64,000 nt of DNA from Paenibacillus xylanexedens (GCF_001908275.1 NZ_CP018620.1:5146001-5210000); one strand, 5' to 3'. Positions 53,795 to 63,180 are shown, counted from the stretch's first letter. The notes: generated by a model from the letters alone, not told the origin. Numbers and translations are program-made.

Positions 53795-55141
53795 TTATGA
53801 GGTTGCATTGACCGGTTTGATCTCTTCAACCGCTTCTTCTAATCCTGTATTCGCATTAATGTATATCCGGTAACGAGAACCGTTAATTTTCCCTCCGAAT
53901 TCATAACACAATACTTCTTTACTGTAATCATTCTCAATCAGGGATTTGCGAACATAATTTTCTTCGAACTCCGAATTAAGTTTTTTCCGCGCCTGTTGCT
54001 CCGTAAGAGTTGCTTTCGGAATTTTGCGCATGTCATTATGTTCGTAAACAAAGTCACTCGCCTGGAAGCCGGTTATTTCGCCTGTATCCAAACCTACACG
54101 AACTGACATTTTCTCGGGATAGATCAAAGTGTCTCCTTGCTTACGCACATAAGTAAGGTTACCCAGATTACCATATTCATCGTAGTTTACAGCCTTCATA
54201 TCCTTATAGCCTTTGTTCATTAGAAATTGTTCTGCTTTAGCCATGGCATTCTGACGAGACACTTTTTTGGTTCCGATTGGACGCGTATCACTGTAAGAGA
54301 TCAGCATTCCGCCATTACGGGTGAAATCCATCATCAGTTTGCCATTATTGGCATGATCAATCGTGGCAGTGTAGGACTCCCAGTCTGTTCCTTTGCCGTT
54401 CTCCTGCACTTGGATTTTGCTACGATCCGCATCAGAGAATTTTGCAGCCTTGCTCTGAATCTGTTCTTTAGTCACCGGCAAGCCGTCCAGTTTCTTGACT
54501 GATCGTTTTGCATAGATATTGGATACGGAAGGACCCCAATCAAGCTCCGGGTATTCCTGTACCTTTTTGTTCACTGTTCGAAAACCATCAACGATCGTGT
54601 TGTCCATGGTTTGCTCTTGCGTTGCCATGGCAGTCTCTGCATCCATCCAGCGCAATCGGTCCGTCAGGACTTTCTGCTGCACATCCTGCAGATTCTTGGT
54701 AATTTCGGATGAATTCTGATACAGCTTTTTCAGGTTGCCCATTTCCTTCTCACTTAGCGGTTCGTTCGTCAAATCACGCATCGACGCCCGATAGGCAAAG
54801 TTGGAAATACGCGAGAGAAACTCCTCTGTCTCGTTAAATGGTAGCATGGTGAGTGGCAGTTGGTTGATCTCATTCTGCGCTTCACTGGTGAGTCGCCATA
54901 CATTCATCAAACCTTTGCGATGCATCCCCTGTGATGTAGAGTGAACCGCCAAGGTGTTGCCAATCTCCGAATGCAATTTGTCCATATGAAAAGATAAATC
55001 GTGAAAGGCACGCTGATATTGATTCTCTGCCTTGATCAGAATTGCATTCTTCTCCTGATTCTCCTGATAGCCCCACACGAGCGCACCGACCAGCAGAACC
55101 GCAAATATCGGAAACATAACTGAACTTAATCGTTTATACAT
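53795..55141 (-). CDS. ypeB: Germination protein YpeB
   Basis: Spore protein required to place and stabilise the cortex-lytic enzyme SleB. The 448-aa product has an N-terminal membrane anchor (about 8-24), a helical N-terminal domain and three C-terminal PepSY-type repeats (VSRQNAMAKAEQFLMNKGYKDMKAVNY..., TLTEQQARKKLNSEFEENY...). sleB is not next to it here, unlike in B. subtilis. Confidence 0.93.
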   Translation of the reverse strand: MYKRLSSVMFPIFAVLLVGALVWGYQENQEKNAILIKAENQYQRAFHDLSFHMDKLHSEIGNTLAVHSTSQGMHRKGLMNVWRLTSEAQNEINQLPLTMLPFNETEEFLSRISNFAYRASMRDLTNEPLSEKEMGNLKKLYQNSSEITKNLQDVQQKVLTDRLRWMDAETAMATQEQTMDNTIVDGFRTVNKKVQEYPELDWGPSVSNIYAKRSVKKLDGLPVTKEQIQSKAAKFSDADRSKIQVQENGKGTDWESYTATIDHANNGKLMMDFTRNGGMLISYSDTRPIGTKKVSRQNAMAKAEQFLMNKGYKDMKAVNYDEYGNLGNLTYVRKQGDTLIYPEKMSVRVGLDTGEITGFQASDFVYEHNDMRKIPKATLTEQQARKKLNSEFEENYVRKSLIENDYSKEVLCYEFGGKINGSRYRIYINANTGLEEAVEEIKPVNATS

Positions 55142-55262
55142 CGGTAGAGTCTCCTTTCTTCTAAACCACTACCTCTATTGTGGATCGAAGAAAGATCTCT
55201 TATGCATGCGATTTCCAGTCCTTACACAAGCAGGCTGCTAAAGTACCGTTTGGGTCCTCCTT

Positions 55263-55433
55263 TTAATTCAGCTGAATCCCAGTTACCATGCCCTCTTCTT
55301 CAATTTCGAACTGGTCTCTGTTATCACATAGGCACTGCTTGAATCCCGTCTCAATCCGGCCCCGATCTTTCTTGCCTCGTAATGTAAATCGTTCACCGCA
55401 TTGTTTGCATCTGATTTTAATTTTAATTCTCAT
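55263..55433 (-). CDS. Small Cys-rich (zinc-ribbon-like) protein, 56 aa
   Basis: Minus-strand ATG 55433, with CGGAGAT about 7 nt upstream, to TAA 55263-55265. Has two cysteine pairs, CKQC (residues 9-12) and CLC (35-37), in a basic context (RGKKDRGRIETGFKQC), and ends in an acidic stretch EIEEEGMVTG. Looks like a small zinc-binding protein. Family not recognised. Lies alone between prsW and ypeB. Confidence 0.6.
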   Translation of the reverse strand: MRIKIKIRCKQCGERFTLRGKKDRGRIETGFKQCLCDNRDQFEIEEEGMVTGIQLN

Positions 55434-55482
55434 CACAACGATCTCCGTTTCTGTTGGTCATTCCCCGGGAGTTTTATCTGTA

Positions 55483-55541
55483 AAAATAAAAACACACCGG
55501 AGCCATAGGCGCAATATGCGCTTTATGTCCACCAGTGTGTC
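55483..55541 (-). terminator. Terminator of prsW
   Basis: Minus strand ACACACTGG paired with CCGGTGTGT, enclosing GCGCA-TAT-TGCGC, followed by TTTTTATTTTT. Confidence 0.75.
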
Positions 55542-55548
55542 CGTATTT

Positions 55549-56244
55549 TTATAATTTAACCTCTTCCTCCCGCTTCACAAAACGAAAAGGAGAACGGTTA
55601 TTAGCTCGTGTGATTTTACCCATTGCCCCATACCACAGGCCCGCCATTAGCGGCGCTATAAACCACAACCAATGATTCACCATGGTGTTCATGATGACAT
55701 CGTACAATGCATGCCAGAAAAAAGGTAACACCAGAGAAAGAACCAGATACCACCGCTTTTTCTTACCACCGATAAACTTGGCTTTACCCATATAATAACC
55801 CATGATTACCGCAAACATAGCGTGCCCTGAAACAGGGAGCAGTGCCCGAAGGAACATGGCTGAGACGGATGCATTCCCCGCAAAGGCATACAACACATTC
55901 TCAACAGTGGCAAATCCAAGTGAAACAGCGACTGCGTATAAGATCCCGTCATACGGCTCATCAAATTCGGTGTGATTATAGATGATATGATAAAGTACGA
56001 ACCATTTAACGAATTCCTCCACACCACCTGAGATCATAATGGCCTCAAGATAAGGATTATCCCCGAGCCACATCATCATGCCACGCTGAATAATCATCAC
56101 AGGCAGTACCATCAGAATCCCCATGAGGAAAACCCGCAATACCATATGAAGTGGCTCATAATCATAACGGTCTTTCAGGTAAAAGTATGTTAACAAGGCG
56201 AGACCCGGAGCAACTGCTGCCGCTAAGACCGAAAACAAAAGCAC
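55549..56244 (-). CDS. prsW: Intramembrane glutamic protease PrsW
   Basis: Multi-pass membrane protease; in B. subtilis it makes the first cut of anti-sigma-W (RsiW). The 231-aa product has the PrsW motifs GGVEEFVKWFVLYHI (EExxK type), EFDEPYDGILYAVAVSLGFATVENVLY, GHAMFAVIMGYYMG and HALYD. An ECF sigma/anti-sigma pair is in this window (17 kb), but no evidence ties the two. Confidence 0.94.
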   Translation of the reverse strand: MLLFSVLAAAVAPGLALLTYFYLKDRYDYEPLHMVLRVFLMGILMVLPVMIIQRGMMMWLGDNPYLEAIMISGGVEEFVKWFVLYHIIYNHTEFDEPYDGILYAVAVSLGFATVENVLYAFAGNASVSAMFLRALLPVSGHAMFAVIMGYYMGKAKFIGGKKKRWYLVLSLVLPFFWHALYDVIMNTMVNHWLWFIAPLMAGLWYGAMGKITRANNRSPFRFVKREEEVKL

Positions 56245-56287
56245 CGAAATTCCCTCCTCTGACTAAAGACGCGATTACAACTAGAGA

Positions 56288-56902
56288 TTAATCCTGGCGT
56301 TTGAAGTGGGTGCAGATAACATCAATCGCTTGTGCAGGAATAACAACCTTACCATACTCTTCCATAACTGCCGGAGTAACTGAGGAGCCTTCGCCAAATT
56401 CAGCAAGCAAGGCAATCAATGCCGCATGTTTGGTGGAATCTACCTCATCTGGCTCCAAATGCAAGAACCACTTGTCTTTATAAGAATAAAGTCTCCCAGC
56501 ATCCGTAACATGCTGACGCAACATATGTGCAGCTTCAATGAGCACTTCAAAGTCCTTGAATGCATAAACAATGGAATCGCTTTGCTCGAGTGTAACTTCC
56601 ATTTCATATACTTCTTCAGGAAGATCATCTTCATGACCTAAACCATATTGTTGCGGATCATATTTCCCACGTGTGACAATGACAACCATCCCTTGAGCGG
56701 GAAGTGCGAATACTTCGACAGCGAGTGGACCTGTGGCATCAAATCCAAGTTCGGAATAGGCCTGATCCATCATTTCAGTGAACAGTTCATGAACCTTAGG
56801 TATTTCCTGCCACATATCTTCTTTTTGTATTCCGCGCTCGCTCAGATCGTCAAAGGTCAGGAAAATCCGTATCTTATCGTGACTTAGTCGTTCTATTTTC
56901 AT
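56288..56902 (-). CDS. mecA: Adaptor protein MecA/YpbH
   Basis: Adaptor that delivers substrates to ClpCP. The 204-aa product starts MKIERLSHDKIRIFLTFDDLSERGI, the MecA opening, with a linker of acidic residues (GHEDDLPEEVYEMEV) and a C-terminal domain (HMLRQHVTDAGRLYSYKDKWFLHLEPDE) that binds ClpC. By synteny it could correspond to YpbH. ATG 56902 has AAAGGGGAG upstream. Confidence 0.9.
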   Translation of the reverse strand: MKIERLSHDKIRIFLTFDDLSERGIQKEDMWQEIPKVHELFTEMMDQAYSELGFDATGPLAVEVFALPAQGMVVIVTRGKYDPQQYGLGHEDDLPEEVYEMEVTLEQSDSIVYAFKDFEVLIEAAHMLRQHVTDAGRLYSYKDKWFLHLEPDEVDSTKHAALIALLAEFGEGSSVTPAVMEEYGKVVIPAQAIDVICTHFKRQD

Positions 56903-57028
56903 ACAGGATCTCCCCTTTATAAGCAAGTCTTATAACAGATTATGAAGCACAAAACAATATGTGCTGAAAATAAATCTATGTAGTTATGTTATCATTTTAT
57001 ACCTCTAAATGCACGAAGTAAAATCGAC

Positions 57029-57074
57029 AAAAAAAGAATCATTCCACAGCAAATCAAGACTGTGGATGATTCTA
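57029..57074 (-). terminator. Terminator after the small anchored protein
   Basis: Minus strand AGAATCATCCACAG paired with CTGTGGAATGATTCT, followed by TTTTTTTG. Confidence 0.88.
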
Positions 57075-57089
57075 ATTGGAGGTTTTGGT

Positions 57090-57443
57090 TTATAAACCCG
57101 GTACTGTTGTGTTTGTTTGGCTTAAAATTTGCTCAACTTCATGCTTCACATCGGGATTGGTGCGAATAAAATCTTTGAGCATGCTCATATTCGCTTCTTT
57201 TTCCTGCGGTGTGATTGCTCTTGCGGTCTTTGCTGCCGGATTTTTGTGGGATTCACCATGTTGATTTTGCTTGCTTGTGAACCCGTCCATACCCGGGAAA
57301 GTCATTTCCATCATCTTATGTTTTGCCTGATCCATCATATTTCTTGATGAACCCGATGACATCATGGGCAATTTGCCTTTAGACAGCCATGAACTGGCTG
57401 CAACACCAATGACAATGCCCCAAAAAAAGGATGAAGCCTTCAT
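57090..57443 (-). CDS. Small membrane-anchored hypothetical protein
   Basis: A 117-aa protein: N-terminal membrane segment MKASSFFWGIVIGVAASSWLSKG (about 4-19) followed by a polar region (SSGSSRNMMDQAKHKMMEMTFPGMD) and a charged helical C-terminus. Superficially like YtxH-type proteins. Family not recognised. ATG 57443 has AAGGAGG upstream. Confidence 0.68.
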   Translation of the reverse strand: MKASSFFWGIVIGVAASSWLSKGKLPMMSSGSSRNMMDQAKHKMMEMTFPGMDGFTSKQNQHGESHKNPAAKTARAITPQEKEANMSMLKDFIRTNPDVKHEVEQILSQTNTTVPGL

Positions 57444-57537
57444 TACACCAACCTCCTTCAAGTGTTAAAATCATATTTAGTGTTTGCGGTAGTGAGCGAT
57501 CTCATTCCGTATAATTACAGGAAAGCGAGTTGAAATC

Positions 57538-58434
57538 ATGTTTAGACATACCGCCGCATTGATCATTGCTGCAAGTTTGCTGTTGTCAGCTTGTGGGACA
57601 GCGGAAGAAAAAACATCTGATAATTCCACACCAGCGGGCGAATCAACTACCACGGTTCAAGAAGAGCAAGGTAACTCTAACCCAACTGAAACAGGAGAAC
57701 CCGGAACTGGTGTGCCCGAGTCTTCAACGGAAGATTCAACTGCGACAGAAAAAGAACCTGAATCTTCGGAGAAGGTTTCTACAGAAGAGAAAGTGGAAAA
57801 GACGTATCATATGAATGAAAATTATTATATTAAACCAAACGATGAAGCGAGCCCAAGCAAAGTGGTCTTGTTAACTTTTGATGATGGACCCAAAGAAGAA
57901 AAAATGATTACTTCACTTATCGACACTTTAGTTAAACATAACGCTAAAGCGATATTTTTCGTCAATGGATATCGGGTGAAAAGCCATCCGGAATTACTCA
58001 AACTCATACATGATCGGGGTCAGATTGTAGGCAATCATGCCTGGGATCATGAGGATCTCCAAAAAATGTCCAACACTGAGGCGGCAAAACAGGTTTCAGA
58101 TGTCCAAAAAATAGTAAAGGATACCATTGGTGAGGAACCGCAATTCTTCCGTCCACCTTTTGGTTCGGGAAATGATGCACTGAAGGCTGCTGTGAAGAAA
58201 AATGGCATGTTATATATGACTTGGTCTAATGGTTCGCTCGATTGGGATAAAAGCACCAAAGACAAACCGGAAAAAGTAATTCAAAATGTACTGGACCAGT
58301 TAAATCCCGGAAGCAATATTTTGATGCATGAGTTGCCATGGACGGTTGAAGCATTGGATGAGTTGCTGACGAAGCTCGAAAAGAAAGGTTATTCCTTTGT
58401 TGATCCGCGTGCAATTGAATTGGAAGCTCGTTAA
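57538..58434 (+). CDS. Polysaccharide deacetylase (NodB-domain) lipoprotein
   Basis: A 298-aa exported lipoprotein: lipobox LLLSAC (Cys 19), then a low-complexity Ser/Thr/Glu linker (to about 85), then a CE4 NodB domain. Metal and catalytic motifs seen: LTFDDGP (motif 1), NHAWDHEDL (motif 2, H-x3-H), FRPPFGSGN (motif 3), SNGSLDWD (motif 4) and ILMHE (motif 5, usually LxH). Likely deacetylates peptidoglycan or a related glycan outside the cell. It is one of few plus-strand genes; own transcript. Confidence 0.9.
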   Translation: MFRHTAALIIAASLLLSACGTAEEKTSDNSTPAGESTTTVQEEQGNSNPTETGEPGTGVPESSTEDSTATEKEPESSEKVSTEEKVEKTYHMNENYYIKPNDEASPSKVVLLTFDDGPKEEKMITSLIDTLVKHNAKAIFFVNGYRVKSHPELLKLIHDRGQIVGNHAWDHEDLQKMSNTEAAKQVSDVQKIVKDTIGEEPQFFRPPFGSGNDALKAAVKKNGMLYMTWSNGSLDWDKSTKDKPEKVIQNVLDQLNPGSNILMHELPWTVEALDELLTKLEKKGYSFVDPRAIELEAR

Positions 58435-58458
58435 ATTGTAATTTTGCGCATTAAAATA

Positions 58459-58491
58459 AAACAGCCCTGATCCATTGGATCAAGGCTGTTT
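58459..58491. terminator. Bidirectional terminator between deacetylase and phosphoesterase genes
   Basis: AAACAGCC-CTGATCC-ATT-GGATCA-AGGCTGTTT, T-rich on both sides (better on the minus strand). Confidence 0.75.
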
Positions 58492-59364
58492 CTATGTGAG
58501 TGCTTTTTCCGCGGGCACTCTTAACGTAATGATGTGCATCTCCGCAGGACAACCTAGTCGGAGAGGAAGATGATTGGTACCGTATCCTCTGCTAACCAGC
58601 ATTTTGCCTTCTTGATGAACGTCCTCCGGACTGCGCTTCAGGGAGTACCACCCATTCGATATGGGACGATACGCTTTGCTCAGGAACACAGGTCCGAAAA
58701 AAGGTAATACCAATTGTCCGCCATGTGTATGGCCGCTCAAGATAAGATCTGCATTTTGCTCCAAGCGAAGGGCCTGTAAAGGATCATGAACGATGGCTAA
58801 TTTGCAAAAATGGTCGCCGACCTGCTCTAACAATACATCTCCCTGTTTGGAACGATAGTCTATACCGATCAGGCTCACTCTGTCGTTGCCCCTACTCAGA
58901 TATTCCACGCTATCCTGCAGGAGCTGAACGCCCGATTCCCGAAGGATTCGAGCAAGCTGAGCGGTACCAGCCCTCTTATCATGGTTCCCATACACGGTAA
59001 AAGAAGGAGCAATGTTCGATAAGAGTTTCATATTATGTCTAACTATGGACCATGGGATTCCTTTTTCCGCAACATCCCCACCGATCAGAACCCAGTCCAC
59101 CTTGTTTTTAAAATTTTCCAGATCCTTCTGTTTCAGCTTGCGCTTGTGCGTATCCGATACATACAAAATCATAGCACCGTCAAAGGATGGTGGCAGATGA
59201 GGAACTTCAACCTCTTCTTCAATCACTTGATGAATATGGGCTTCACGCCACATATGAAAAAATAGTACAACTCCCATCAAAATGATTAAACCTGCGATGA
59301 ACAGCATTACCACGGCAATGGAAGGAACGTATTCAGAGCGGGTGCCCCTTTTACCCCCCACCAA
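58492..59364 (-). CDS. Membrane-anchored metallophosphoesterase
   Basis: A 290-aa calcineurin-like phosphoesterase with an N-terminal membrane helix (about 18-38). Metal-ligand motifs: VSDTHKRKL (D-x-H), IGGDVAEKG (GD), VYGNHDKR (GNHD), LAIVHDPL (H) and LSGHTHGGQ (GHxH). Resembles YkuE/YaeI-type enzymes acting at the membrane. Start TTG at 59364 overlaps the preceding gene by 58 bp and lacks a clean ribosome site; start uncertain. Confidence 0.86.
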   Translation of the reverse strand: MVGGKRGTRSEYVPSIAVVMLFIAGLIILMGVVLFFHMWREAHIHQVIEEEVEVPHLPPSFDGAMILYVSDTHKRKLKQKDLENFKNKVDWVLIGGDVAEKGIPWSIVRHNMKLLSNIAPSFTVYGNHDKRAGTAQLARILRESGVQLLQDSVEYLSRGNDRVSLIGIDYRSKQGDVLLEQVGDHFCKLAIVHDPLQALRLEQNADLILSGHTHGGQLVLPFFGPVFLSKAYRPISNGWYSLKRSPEDVHQEGKMLVSRGYGTNHLPLRLGCPAEMHIITLRVPAEKALT

Positions 59365-59759
59365 ACCAAACTAATCGTTAACATGACAAAAATAAAAATG
59401 AGTGAATTGACAAACCTCTTGCTCAATTTTAACCGACGTGAAGGATGTAATTCTGTCCGTGTAGGAAGCGAACCCGCTTCGGGGATCGATTCTTCCGTTG
59501 TTTTTGGCGTTTTTTTGGAGCGTGATGGTGCTCTCTGTGGTAATACTGGACTTTCCAGCGTTTCTGTATAGGTCTTTCGCTGTGATCTAGGTATGGAAAC
59601 GGAAGTTATTGGTGTGATTCCCCCAACTTCAGCAGCCGCTGCCGTTTCAGCAACCAGGCTTACTTGAGAAGCCACCTGACGCTCGGATGTCTCTTTTTTA
59701 TCCGATTGACGATGGCGCTGACTGCCATATGTCTTCATTCTGCTTAATGGCTGATTCAT
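59307..59759 (-). CDS. Hypothetical basic protein with C-terminal membrane helix
   Basis: A 150-aa protein, mostly polar and disordered (many Ser, Thr, Arg, Lys), with one hydrophobic helix near the C-terminus (about 117-137, FVNSLIFIFVMLTISLVWWG). No family recognised. Its ATG overlaps the CPBP gene stop by 4 bp and has GGAGGGG upstream. It overlaps the phosphoesterase gene, suggesting a three-gene operon. Confidence 0.65.
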   Translation of the reverse strand: MNQPLSRMKTYGSQRHRQSDKKETSERQVASQVSLVAETAAAAEVGGITPITSVSIPRSQRKTYTETLESPVLPQRAPSRSKKTPKTTEESIPEAGSLPTRTELHPSRRLKLSKRFVNSLIFIFVMLTISLVWWGVKGAPALNTFLPLPW

Positions 59760-60349
59760 GATCCCCTCCGAAAACGTATCGCTAATCCGGACACCAAATC
59801 AATTATAAAGTGACATAATATAGGCGCCCATAATGTGCCGGATTGCATGTAAATCCAACCCAATCCATAACTTGAGACAAACACCCAACCTGTTGGAATC
59901 CAGTGCCGCAAATAACGAATGTGGATAACTGCAAATAAAATACTCGTCCAGTATGGACCGATGGCATGTTGAATAGCTCCACGGAATAATAATTCCTCAC
60001 ATACAGCTACAATGGCTGCTATACATACAATGTGCCAGATCGGACGCCCACGGAACAACATCTCATTAATTCCACCGTCATCCATGCTTTCCTGAGGTAT
60101 AACATACGACAGTACCAAGTCCATAATAAGCATTACGCCAGCAAGACCAAGACCCCACCATATAAATTGGTAATTGTCGGGCCATGCGAGTACATCTAAC
60201 AAGTTTCGTTTCTGTAGTAAAATCCATACAACCCCGATTATCAGTGTCAGACCTTGTGTAAAGTATAGATTGATTAAAAGCAAACGCTCGGTAAGCTGCT
60301 GTGGCTCAGCCTTCTGAATCTTGAACTTGGGAAACTTGAATTTTTTCAT
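59756..60349 (-). CDS. CPBP family intramembrane metalloprotease
   Basis: A 197-aa membrane protein of the ABI/CPBP family. Conserved motifs: CEELLFRGAIQ (E-E-x3-R, near 126), FAVIHIRY (F-x3-H) and LCHFIID (H-x3-D/N near the end). Members process membrane or prenylated proteins. ATG 60349 begins MKKFKFPKFKIQK. Confidence 0.86.
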   Translation of the reverse strand: MKKFKFPKFKIQKAEPQQLTERLLLINLYFTQGLTLIIGVVWILLQKRNLLDVLAWPDNYQFIWWGLGLAGVMLIMDLVLSYVIPQESMDDGGINEMLFRGRPIWHIVCIAAIVAVCEELLFRGAIQHAIGPYWTSILFAVIHIRYLRHWIPTGWVFVSSYGLGWIYMQSGTLWAPILCHFIIDLVSGLAIRFRRGS

Positions 60350-60410
60350 CGGATGCGTCTGTCCTCTTGAGTTAAATTTGATGGATAACAATTACGTTGT
60401 CCAATCGGAT

Positions 60411-60439
60411 AGTATACTAAATGATAGCCAAAAAACCAA
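60411..60439 (-). promoter_or_regulatory. Probable promoter of the CPBP-hypothetical-phosphoesterase operon
   Basis: Minus strand TTGGTT-N17-TATACT, start near 60404. Confidence 0.45.
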
Positions 60440-60636
60440 ATAGGTTCAAGGCCTGCCCGAAGTCCCGGTTTTGAGTCAATACCATTACTTCATTAAAGCA
60501 GTAAAATCCGGTTCATCAAACAGCACATATTCCATCTCATTCTGGTATGTGCAGTAACTGTTTCATGGCTTATAGTGACTTTGACTATGTCTGAATCGAA
60601 AGACATCTGCAATTCATTTTAAAACATTTAAGCCTA

Positions 60637-60666
60637 TTGACATGCTCATGTCAGCCATGATACATT
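60637..60666 (+). promoter_or_regulatory. Extended -10 promoter of serA
   Basis: TTGACA-N18-TACATT with TGA before the -10 (TGnTACATT); transcription would begin near 60673, just before the T-box. Confidence 0.65.
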
Positions 60667-60689
60667 ATGAAAAAATTAGTCACGTTAAA

Positions 60690-60950
60690 CACGATGATGG
60701 AAAAAAGACGTTGCTTCGTCTTCCAGAGAGCCGATGGTAGGTGTGAATCGGTGGCAGGCAAATGGTCTTGAGCGCTCCTGAGTTATTGCATTGAAATTGG
60801 AGTAGGTGCAATCGGTTTAGACCCGTTATCCTCTTCGGTCTTCATTGACCGCTAAGACTGTCGTTGCGAAACGGCGGTGAATTAGGGTGGTACCACGACA
60901 ACTCTCGTCCCTTATTGCGCAAGCAGTATGTGGATTGAGAGTTTTTTGAT
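60690..60950 (+). promoter_or_regulatory. T-box riboswitch upstream of serA
   Basis: The T-box core AGGGTGGTACCACG is at 60884-60897. Upstream is stem I with AGAGAG and a GGTG-type distal loop (60724-60750). Downstream is an intrinsic terminator, AACTCTC (60900-60906) pairing with GAGAGTT (60937-60943), then TTTTTT. Uncharged tRNA pairing with the T-box should prevent termination. Serine codons AGC (60771-60773) and TCC (60776-60778) fall in the expected specifier area, but I could not fold it well enough to choose. Serine control of serA is the natural inference. Confidence 0.88.
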
Positions 60951-61114
60951 TTATTTTAAAGGATATCTGTGGGATCACTCTATTTGCTTCACCTTCCCCC
61001 TCTGTTGCGACACCGCGTTGTTGGGCGGAAGAATCAACCTGGTTTTAAGGAATACCTCTTCGCGGAGGTCAGACCTTGACGATATAGATACACATACCTA
61101 AGGAGGAAGAAACC
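60951..61114. other. Leader between T-box terminator and serA, about 164 nt
   Basis: No coding frame. Contains a short hairpin ACCTC-TTCGCG-GAGGT near 61049-61064 and ends in the serA ribosome site AAGGAGG. Unusually long for a post-T-box spacer. Confidence 0.5.
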
Positions 61115-62710
61115 ATGTACAAAGTGTTAGTGTCGGACCCAATCAGTGATCTGGGGATCCAGCAACTGGTGGATGCAAATGATGTTGTTGTTGAGAAGAA
61201 AACCGGTCTTAGTGAAGATGAACTTGTTGCCATTATTGGTGATTATGATGCCCTCTTGGTTCGCAGCCAGACTCGTGTTACAGATCGTATTATGACAGCT
61301 GGTACCAACCTTAAGGTGATCGGACGTGCAGGTGTTGGTGTAGATAACATTGATCTGGAAGCTGCTACACAGCGCGGTATCATCGTTATTAATGCACCTG
61401 ATGGCAATACCATCACAACCTGTGAGCACACGTTTGCCATGATGATGGCATTGGCACGACACATTCCTCAGGCATACGCTAAGACAATTCAGGGTACGTG
61501 GGATCGTAAAACCTTCCTGGGTGTGGAATTAAGAAATAAAACGCTCGGTGTACTGGGTATGGGACGGATCGGTAGTGAAGTTGCCAAGCGCGCCAAAGCA
61601 TTTGGAATGGACATTCTTGCTTACGACCCGTTCCTCACGGAGGAGCGTGCCGAGAAGCTGCAAGTGAAGCTGGCTAGTGTAGATGATATCATTCGCAATG
61701 CGGACTTCATGACCGTTCACACGCCATTAACACCGGAAACACGGCATATGATTTCACGTCCACAATTCGAAGTGATGAAAAAAGGCATGCGTATCATCAA
61801 CTGTGCTCGTGGTGGTGTAGTTGACGAGATGGCACTTGTCGAAGCCATTGATCAAGGTATTGTGGCTGGTGCAGCATTTGACGTATTCGAAAGCGAGCCG
61901 CCCGCCGCTGATCACCCGTTCCTGAATCACCCAAGCATTATCGTTACGCCTCACCTTGGTGCGTCCACAGTAGAAGCACAAGAGAACGTGGCTATCGATG
62001 TATCGGAACAAGTTCTTCATATTCTGCGCAATGAACCGTTCAAGAACGCAGTTAACATGCCTGCTGTTGCACCAACCGTGATGAACAAATTGCAGCCGTA
62101 TTTCAAACTGGGTGAAACGTTGGGTAGTTTTGCAGCACAGATTACACAAAATGCAGTGCAGGAGATTCGGATCGACTATGCTGGTGAACTTTCTGAAGTA
62201 GATACTTCTCCTCTCACACGTTACATTGTGAAAGGGATTCTCGCCAGACATTTGGGTGGGGAAGCCAACATCGTTAACTCCATGCATCTGGCCAAAATCC
62301 GTGATCTGAATGTGGTTGTAAGCCAAACCTCAACAACTAAAGGATTTACTAACCTGATTACCGTAACATTGGTTACAACTCAGGATGCTGAGGAACGTCG
62401 TGTAGCAGGTACATTGCTTGCAGGTTATGGAGAGCGTATTGTTCGTCTGGATAAATTCCCGGTAGATATCGCACCGGAAAGTCATCAAATTTTGATCTCC
62501 CACAACGATAAACCAGGTATTATCGGACGTGTAGGAACCCTGCTTGGACAAAACGATGTCAACATCGCATCCATGCAGGTTGGACGTAAAATTATTGGTG
62601 GTGCAGCGATCATGATTCTGACCGTAGATAAAGCTGTTCCAAAAGATGTGCTTGTGCAGCTTGCTGCGCTGCCTGAAATCAATACTGCTGTTGAAATTGT
62701 TCTGGAATAA
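61115..62710 (+). CDS. serA: D-3-phosphoglycerate dehydrogenase
   Basis: First step of serine synthesis: 3-phosphoglycerate to 3-phosphohydroxypyruvate. The 531-aa product is the long form with NAD-binding [17 protein letters not shown] (near 147), catalytic R in [11 protein letters not shown] in FESEPP and H in TPHLGAST. It then has the ASB intervening domain and a C-terminal ACT domain ([33 protein letters not shown]) for serine feedback. Start has AAGGAGG. Preceded by a T-box. Confidence 0.97.
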   Translation: MYKVLVSDPISDLGIQQLVDANDVVVEKKTGLSEDELVAIIGDYDALLVRSQTRVTDRIMTAGTNLKVIGRAGVGVDNIDLEAATQRGIIVINAPDGNTITTCEHTFAMMMALARHIPQAYAKTIQGTWDRKTFLGVELRNKTLGVLGMGRIGSEVAKRAKAFGMDILAYDPFLTEERAEKLQVKLASVDDIIRNADFMTVHTPLTPETRHMISRPQFEVMKKGMRIINCARGGVVDEMALVEAIDQGIVAGAAFDVFESEPPAADHPFLNHPSIIVTPHLGASTVEAQENVAIDVSEQVLHILRNEPFKNAVNMPAVAPTVMNKLQPYFKLGETLGSFAAQITQNAVQEIRIDYAGELSEVDTSPLTRYIVKGILARHLGGEANIVNSMHLAKIRDLNVVVSQTSTTKGFTNLITVTLVTTQDAEERRVAGTLLAGYGERIVRLDKFPVDIAPESHQILISHNDKPGIIGRVGTLLGQNDVNIASMQVGRKIIGGAAIMILTVDKAVPKDVLVQLAALPEINTAVEIVLE

Positions 62711-62841
62711 TCAAATATATTTCTATATGTAAAAGGAAAGACGGGACCCTAGTGGTTGGTATTATCCCCTCAAGGTAGACAGTGAAAAAAGAGATCATGT
62801 TAAAATGAACTCAACACTGAAAACCGGAGGGGATTTTTGCT

Positions 62842-63180
62842 ATGCCAGCGAAAAAAGGCCAAACTTTTAATCAATATAGTGAAGAAACGAAGAAAGAGGC
62901 TGTTCGTCTGCGATTGGAAGAAGGTTGGACATACAGTCGGATCATGGAGAAGTTTGGTATTAAGAGTGAGAGCCAGATTATTACTTGGGTACGGAAAAGC
63001 CAAAATGGAGAGAGTTTTGAGGATTATCGAGGACGTTGGACGAAGAAGCATTTTAGCAGTGCAGAAGAAGAAAATGCTTATCTGAAAGCGCAGGTAGAAT
63101 ATCTAAAAAAGCTCAATCCGAATTTGCACGGAGAGGGAAGCTGGATTTCGAAGCCCGGTGCCAGTCCGTTCGAGAAATAA
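62842..63180 (+). CDS. IS3 transposase OrfA
   Basis: A 112-aa helix-turn-helix protein (EETKKEAVRLRLEEGWTYSRIMEKFGIKSESQIITWVRKS) with a leucine-zipper-like tail (EEENAYLKAQVEYLKKL). Binds the IS ends. Near its end is the slippery A AAA AAG (63105-63111), where a -1 frameshift would give OrfAB. Ribosome site GGAGGGG. Confidence 0.9.
   Translation: MPAKKGQTFNQYSEETKKEAVRLRLEEGWTYSRIMEKFGIKSESQIITWVRKSQNGESFEDYRGRWTKKHFSSAEEENAYLKAQVEYLKKLNPNLHGEGSWISKPGASPFEK
63105..63111 (+). other. Programmed -1 frameshift site of the IS3 element
   Basis: A AAA AAG in the OrfA frame (CTA AAA AAG). Reading -1 after it continues as AQSEFARRGKLDF...EISKWAPVVW into OrfB with no stop, giving an OrfAB fusion as in other IS3 elements. 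Confidence 0.8.

Noticed and set aside
61754..62326. 190-aa minus-strand frame opposite serA
   Set aside because: Antisense shadow of serA.
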